The position numbers were made by a program, and so were the translations under genes. Shown here in pieces: positions 6,191-8,893 of a stretch of 8,893 bases of DNA (its first letter is position 1; every line of letters begins with the position of its first letter). Under the pieces are notes generated by a model. It was not told the origin of the DNA. It searched no databases and saw only the letters and a program-made list of their open reading frames with translations. Origin of the DNA: an uncultured Oceanospirillales bacterium (lineage in GTDB: Bacteria > Pseudomonadota > Gammaproteobacteria > Pseudomonadales > Litorivicinaceae); contig CAJXTO010000056.1 of NCBI GenBank assembly GCA_913061245.1, positions 1 to 8,893 of the forward strand, read 5' to 3'.

Positions 6191-6658
6191 ATGTACCAAA
6201 TTGATACGTCTTTAACGATGTATACGTTAAAGCAAGCAGAAGCAGTCATCGCTCAATCAAATGCGATGTTCAGCAAAATGATTGATGATTCTCTGGCGCT
6301 GAATCGAGCGATGATGGAGTTCAGTTTTGTCGAGATGACTCCTGCAGAAACCATTGAGTTGATGTTTCCCTCCGTTACTTCAGGTGACGCGAAAAAAAAA
6401 TCAGCTAAGCCAAAGCGTGCATCGGAGACCAAAGCGATTGCACAGGCGCCGGTTCGTCAGGACGACCTAAAGCAAATTTCTGGTGTAGGCCCAGGTCTTG
6501 AAAAGAAACTTCAGGATGCGGGAATTACATCGTATGCACAGATTGCGGCATTGACTGATGCCGAGATTAAAGACCTTGAAGCGAATGTTGTTAAGTTTGC
6601 TGGTCGAATCAAGCGTGATGACTGGATTGGTCAAGCGCAACAGTTAATGGGCGCGTAA
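6191..6658 (+). CDS. Phasin-like helical protein with C-terminal helix-hairpin-helix domain
   Basis: This 155-residue cytoplasmic protein has no signal peptide or membrane segment. Residues 1-60 are helical with regular hydrophobic spacing (LKQAEAVIAQSNAMFSKMIDDSL) and weakly recall phasins, the surface proteins of polyhydroxyalkanoate granules. Residues 65-90 form a lysine- and alanine-rich linker (DAKKKSAKPKRASETK). Residues 92-152 form a helix-hairpin-helix module with LKQISGVGPGLEKKLQDAGI followed by KFAGRIKRDDWIGQAQQL. The same kind of module is found appended to unrelated bacterial proteins such as some NuoE and ribosomal protein L21 variants. The domain boundary is encoded by nine consecutive A (6392-6400), with a -1 frame stop at 6406. 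The start is fixed by GGAGG. The gene is monocistronic, divergent from fnr, and ends in a strong intrinsic terminator. The function is unknown; DNA binding and granule association are inference. Confidence 0.8.
   Translation: MYQIDTSLTMYTLKQAEAVIAQSNAMFSKMIDDSLALNRAMMEFSFVEMTPAETIELMFPSVTSGDAKKKSAKPKRASETKAIAQAPVRQDDLKQISGVGPGLEKKLQDAGITSYAQIAALTDAEIKDLEANVVKFAGRIKRDDWIGQAQQLMGA
6392..6400 (+). other. A9 homopolymer: candidate slippage or -1 frameshift site
   Basis: Three in-frame AAA codons (K68-K70) contain the slippery heptamer A-AAA-AAA in the correct phase. A -1 ribosomal shift, or insertion of one A by RNA polymerase, leads to I, S and a TAA at 6406-6408. That would give a 72-residue product without the helix-hairpin-helix domain. 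A net loss of one A also reaches an early stop. Whether slippage occurs cannot be told from sequence. Confidence 0.4.
6417..6443 (+). other. Potential RNA stem-loop downstream of the A9 tract
   Basis: GTGCATCG (6417-6424) can pair with CGATTGCAC (6435-6443), leaving one bulged T and a ten-base loop. It begins 16 bases after the A9 tract, farther than the usual 5-9 base spacer of -1 frameshift stimulators, so any role is uncertain. Confidence 0.25.
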
Positions 6659-6688
6659 TACGCTTAACCATCCTAATAGTTAAATCTT

Positions 6689-6714
6689 GCCGGGCATATG
6701 CCCGGCTTTTTTTT
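6689..6714 (+). terminator. Intrinsic terminator after the 155-residue gene
   Basis: The perfect 18-base palindrome GCCGGGCATATGCCCGGC (6689-6706) is followed by eight T (6707-6714), which is a textbook rho-independent terminator for + strand transcription. It begins 31 bases after the stop and ends two bases before the stop codon of convergent nhaA. Read the other way, the hairpin is followed by AAGATTTAAC, a poor U-tract, so it would be a weak terminator for nhaA at best. Confidence 0.93.
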
Positions 6715-6716
6715 GC

Positions 6717-7943
6717 CTAGTGCAACGGCTTTGCACCGAGCACGCAGAATGAGCGCTCGGGTAGGGCCTTTTTGAGGACAATGAATCCAACGACTGCCGA
6801 TAGAATTGATCCAGTGAGAATTCCGAGACGATCGAGGCCCGCAAGTGGGTTGCCCATTCCACCAAATGCCAGTGAACCGATAAACAGCGACATTGTGAAA
6901 CCAATACCGCAGAGCAGTGACACTCCAAACAACTGACCCCAGTTCACGTGCCGCGGCATTTGTGCAATGCCAAGCTTTAGAATCAAGAAGCAGCAAAGCA
7001 TCACGCCCAGGGGCTTACCTAAGAAGAGTCCGGCAGCAATACCCATAGGTACTGGGTGTCCGAGAATGGCCAATCCTTGTTCGCCAATAGCGACCCCTGC
7101 GTTAGCAAACGCAAACAAGGGTAGAACAATATAACTTGAGAACCCATGAAGCTCATGTTCAAGACGAACGACCGGCGACGATTCTTGTTTTGGCAAGGTG
7201 TAAGGAATGCAGAAACCGAGAGCGACACCTGCCAATGTTGCATGTACTCCTGACTTCAAAACAGCAACCCACATGATGAACCCAACAAATAGGTAGGCAG
7301 ACTTGTTACCGACATTCGAGTAGTTCATCAAGATCAGCACGCCGAGTGCTGCAAAGGCAACTGCGAGCGACCCAATACTCAGGTGTTCCGTGTAGAACAA
7401 GGCGATGATAATGATCGCTCCCAAGTCGTCGGCAACAGCAAGCGTCAATAAGAATACTTTCAATGGTACTGGCACCCTTGGTCCTAACAGTGCGAGCACA
7501 CCAATAGCGAATGCAATGTCCGTTGCTGCCGGAATCGCCCAACCGTGAGCGGCACCTTCAACACCGTGGGTAACGATGAGATAAACAATTGCTGGTGCAG
7601 CCATCCCGCCCACTGCAGCACCAAGCGGTAGTAATGCTTGGCGGATATCAGAGAGATGACCGACCATGAGCTCACGCTTAATCTCAAGACCAATTAAGAA
7701 GAAGAAAATAGCCATCAAACCATCGTTAACCCAGAGTAAAAAGGGCTTATCGATGACGATGGGGCCAACACCAAACACAACTTTCGTTCTGAAGATGTCT
7801 TCATAATAAGATGCCAACGGTGAGTTCATGATCGTCATGGCTAAAACTGCCATAATGACGAGTAGAATCCCTGGTCCGACTTCTGAGTGGAGAACAGCTT
7901 TAATCTGTTTCAGAGGCCCTAAACTTTGATTTGGAGAGTTCAT
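6717..7943 (-). CDS. nhaA: Na+/H+ antiporter NhaA
   Basis: This inner-membrane antiporter (408 residues from the ATG) exports Na+ or Li+ in exchange for protons, giving salt and alkaline pH tolerance. Numbered from the ATG at 7943, the ion-binding aspartates are D142 (in PAATDIAFAIG) and D172-D173 (in LAVADDLGAI), equivalent to E. coli D133, D163 and D164. K310 in LFLGKPLG corresponds to K300. GLEIKREL carries E87 and E91, equivalent to the pH-sensor residues E78 and E82, and H234 in KSGVHATLAG corresponds to H225. The length is slightly above that of E. coli NhaA (388). An in-frame TTG at 7952 would add three residues. The Shine-Dalgarno AAGGAG (ending at 7956) is 12 bases from the ATG and 3 from the TTG, so the start is uncertain. 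No nhaR-like gene is visible in the window. Confidence 0.96.
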   Translation of the reverse strand: MNSPNQSLGPLKQIKAVLHSEVGPGILLVIMAVLAMTIMNSPLASYYEDIFRTKVVFGVGPIVIDKPFLLWVNDGLMAIFFFLIGLEIKRELMVGHLSDIRQALLPLGAAVGGMAAPAIVYLIVTHGVEGAAHGWAIPAATDIAFAIGVLALLGPRVPVPLKVFLLTLAVADDLGAIIIIALFYTEHLSIGSLAVAFAALGVLILMNYSNVGNKSAYLFVGFIMWVAVLKSGVHATLAGVALGFCIPYTLPKQESSPVVRLEHELHGFSSYIVLPLFAFANAGVAIGEQGLAILGHPVPMGIAAGLFLGKPLGVMLCCFLILKLGIAQMPRHVNWGQLFGVSLLCGIGFTMSLFIGSLAFGGMGNPLAGLDRLGILTGSILSAVVGFIVLKKALPERSFCVLGAKPLH

Positions 7944-7955
7944 GTGCGTCAATGT

Positions 7956-7961
7956 CTCCTT
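7956..7961 (-). promoter_or_regulatory. Ribosome binding site of nhaA
   Basis: AAGGAG on the - strand is a near-perfect Shine-Dalgarno sequence, but its distance to the two possible starts is awkward: 3 bases to the TTG at 7952 and 12 to the ATG at 7943. Both starts are in the same frame. Confidence 0.65.
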
Positions 7962-7977
7962 TTAAACGCAAACTTTT

Positions 7978-7984
7978 AGTTATA
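7978..7984 (-). promoter_or_regulatory. Possible -10 element of nhaA in the divergent region
   Basis: On the - strand TATAACT (7984-7978) resembles a -10 box. It would place transcription start near 7970, leaving a leader of about 27 bases. No good -35 hexamer lies 16-18 bases upstream. A perfect TTGACA on the same strand (8018-8013) is about 28 bases away, too far to pair with it. Confidence 0.25.
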
Positions 7985-7998
7985 GGTGCACAAAATTT

Positions 7999-8893
7999 AT
8001 GCGCGTCTTAGGTGTCAATAATGCGAAGGCCGAAGCCCAATGGCAAGAGTTGCCTTCGCCAAAAGTCGAAAAAGGTCAAATTCGGATCCAAGTAGAGGCT
8101 GCCGGAATGAACCGAGCGGACTTACTTCAAATCAAAGGGCTGTACCCCGGAAAGGTGGAAGAACCGACTCTCGGTCTCGAATGTTCCGGTGTTATTGATC
8201 AGGTTGGCGAAGGGGTCGATGAGGCATGGCTTGGACGAAAAGTATGCGCATTACTTCGGGGCGGTGGTATCGCTGAGTATGTTGTGTGCTCACCTTCAGT
8301 CGTTGTTTCAGCCCCAGAGGGACTAGAACTCTCGCTAGCTGCGGGATTATGTGAAACCTGGTGTACAGCGCTCTTCAACCTATGGGATCAGGCACAGGTT
8401 ATCCCAAAAGAAAAAGTGTTAATTCATGCCGGAGCATCGGGTGTTGGAATTGCTGCGATCCAGTTGGCTCGTTTGTTGGGTGCTGTGCCCTACATCACTT
8501 GCGGATCACAGGCAAAACTCGATTATTGCGTAGCGCGAGGTGCGGAAGCTGGCGTGTTGAGGTCTCAAGATTGGGCCGCTTATTTCCGAGGTCTCGGCCT
8601 CCAGTTTGATGTGATCTTAGATCCGGTCGGCGGGGGTTATCTCAATAAGGATCTGAGTGTTGCAGCGAACGCTGCACGGATTGCCATATTTGGCCTATTG
8701 GGCGGGACGTCTACGGATTGCAATTTGGTGGATTTTCTTTCCAAGAACGTTACGTTATTTGGGCGTACGCTTCGCACTCAAACGAATCCTGTGAAGCGAC
8801 GTCTGTTGGCCGAGTTGGAAACAATCGTCTGGCCAGCCGTACAACGCGGTAAAGTCCATCATGGGGTCGAACAGATTGTAATGCCTGATGAAG
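7999..8893 (+). CDS. NAD(P)H:quinone oxidoreductase, PIG3-type zinc-free MDR family (3' truncated by window)
   Basis: The frame is open from the ATG at 7999 to the window edge, giving 298 complete codons. Family members have about 325-335 residues, so roughly the last 30 are missing. The protein is a medium-chain dehydrogenase/reductase with an N-terminal GroES-like domain containing AAGMNRADLLQIKGLYP (34-50), LGLECSGVIDQVGEGV (58-73) and LLRGGGIAEYVV (85-96), then a Rossmann domain with the nucleotide-binding motif HAGASGVG (143-150) and LDPVGG in the second half. The catalytic zinc ligands of alcohol dehydrogenases are absent. It probably reduces quinones or reactive carbonyls with NADPH; the substrate cannot be assigned. 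A weak GGTG lies ten bases before the start. It is divergent from nhaA, with about 55 bases shared for both promoters. Confidence 0.92.
   Translation, partial: MRVLGVNNAKAEAQWQELPSPKVEKGQIRIQVEAAGMNRADLLQIKGLYPGKVEEPTLGLECSGVIDQVGEGVDEAWLGRKVCALLRGGGIAEYVVCSPSVVVSAPEGLELSLAAGLCETWCTALFNLWDQAQVIPKEKVLIHAGASGVGIAAIQLARLLGAVPYITCGSQAKLDYCVARGAEAGVLRSQDWAAYFRGLGLQFDVILDPVGGGYLNKDLSVAANAARIAIFGLLGGTSTDCNLVDFLSKNVTLFGRTLRTQTNPVKRRLLAELETIVWPAVQRGKVHHGVEQIVMPDE

Noticed and set aside
8013..8018. Perfect TTGACA on the - strand as the nhaA -35 box
   Set aside because: No acceptable -10 hexamer lies 16-18 bases downstream. The nearest TATAAC is about 28 bases away, and the hexamer lies within the start of the oxidoreductase gene.
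8361..8609. 82-codon + strand reading frame inside the quinone oxidoreductase
   Set aside because: It lies in another frame of a clearly conserved dehydrogenase gene and has no independent support.

Overview
The window looks like chromosomal housekeeping DNA from a free-living, probably marine or salt-tolerant, gammaproteobacterium of intermediate GC. The reasons are the gene order dnaX-ybaB-recR-rnd-ycgL, YcgL and RNase D proteins that resemble enterobacterial and pseudomonad versions, an FNR/Anr-type regulator, and an NhaA Na+/H+ antiporter. There is no sign of phage, insertion sequence, CRISPR, tRNA or rRNA. Genes fill almost all the sequence, and no gene-free stretch reaches 300 bases.

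Region 1 (9-4230, + strand) is a tightly compressed five-gene run in which every gene overlaps the next: dnaX (clamp-loader tau subunit), ybaB/ebfC (nucleoid-associated protein), recR (recombination mediator), rnd (RNase D) and ycgL. The overlaps are 8, 4, 4 and 10 bases, and rnd and ycgL both use TTG starts, so translational coupling is likely. The theme is DNA replication and repair plus RNA processing.

Region 2 (4150-6047, - strand) is a two-gene unit: an FNR-type [4Fe-4S] oxygen-sensing regulator followed, with a 19-base overlap, by an LplT-like major facilitator transporter. The 3' end of the transporter gene overlaps the 3' end of ycgL tail to tail over 81 bases.

Region 3 (6048-6714) starts with a 143-base intergenic region divergent between fnr and a 155-residue helical protein (+ strand). 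It holds a candidate FNR box over the fnr -35 element and two related short palindromes around the other promoter. The 155-residue protein has a weakly phasin-like N-terminus, a lysine-rich linker and a C-terminal helix-hairpin-helix domain. An in-frame A9 tract lies at the domain boundary, with a stop codon just after it in the -1 frame. A strong intrinsic terminator follows the gene.

Region 4 (6717-8893) holds nhaA (- strand) and, divergent from it across about 55 bases, the first 298 codons of a zinc-free NAD(P)H:quinone oxidoreductase of the PIG3 type, which runs off the right edge.

Most genes are ordinary. The best candidates for something undescribed are the 155-residue gene, for its architecture, its possible frameshift or slippage site and its control region, and the unusual Toprim residues in RecR.
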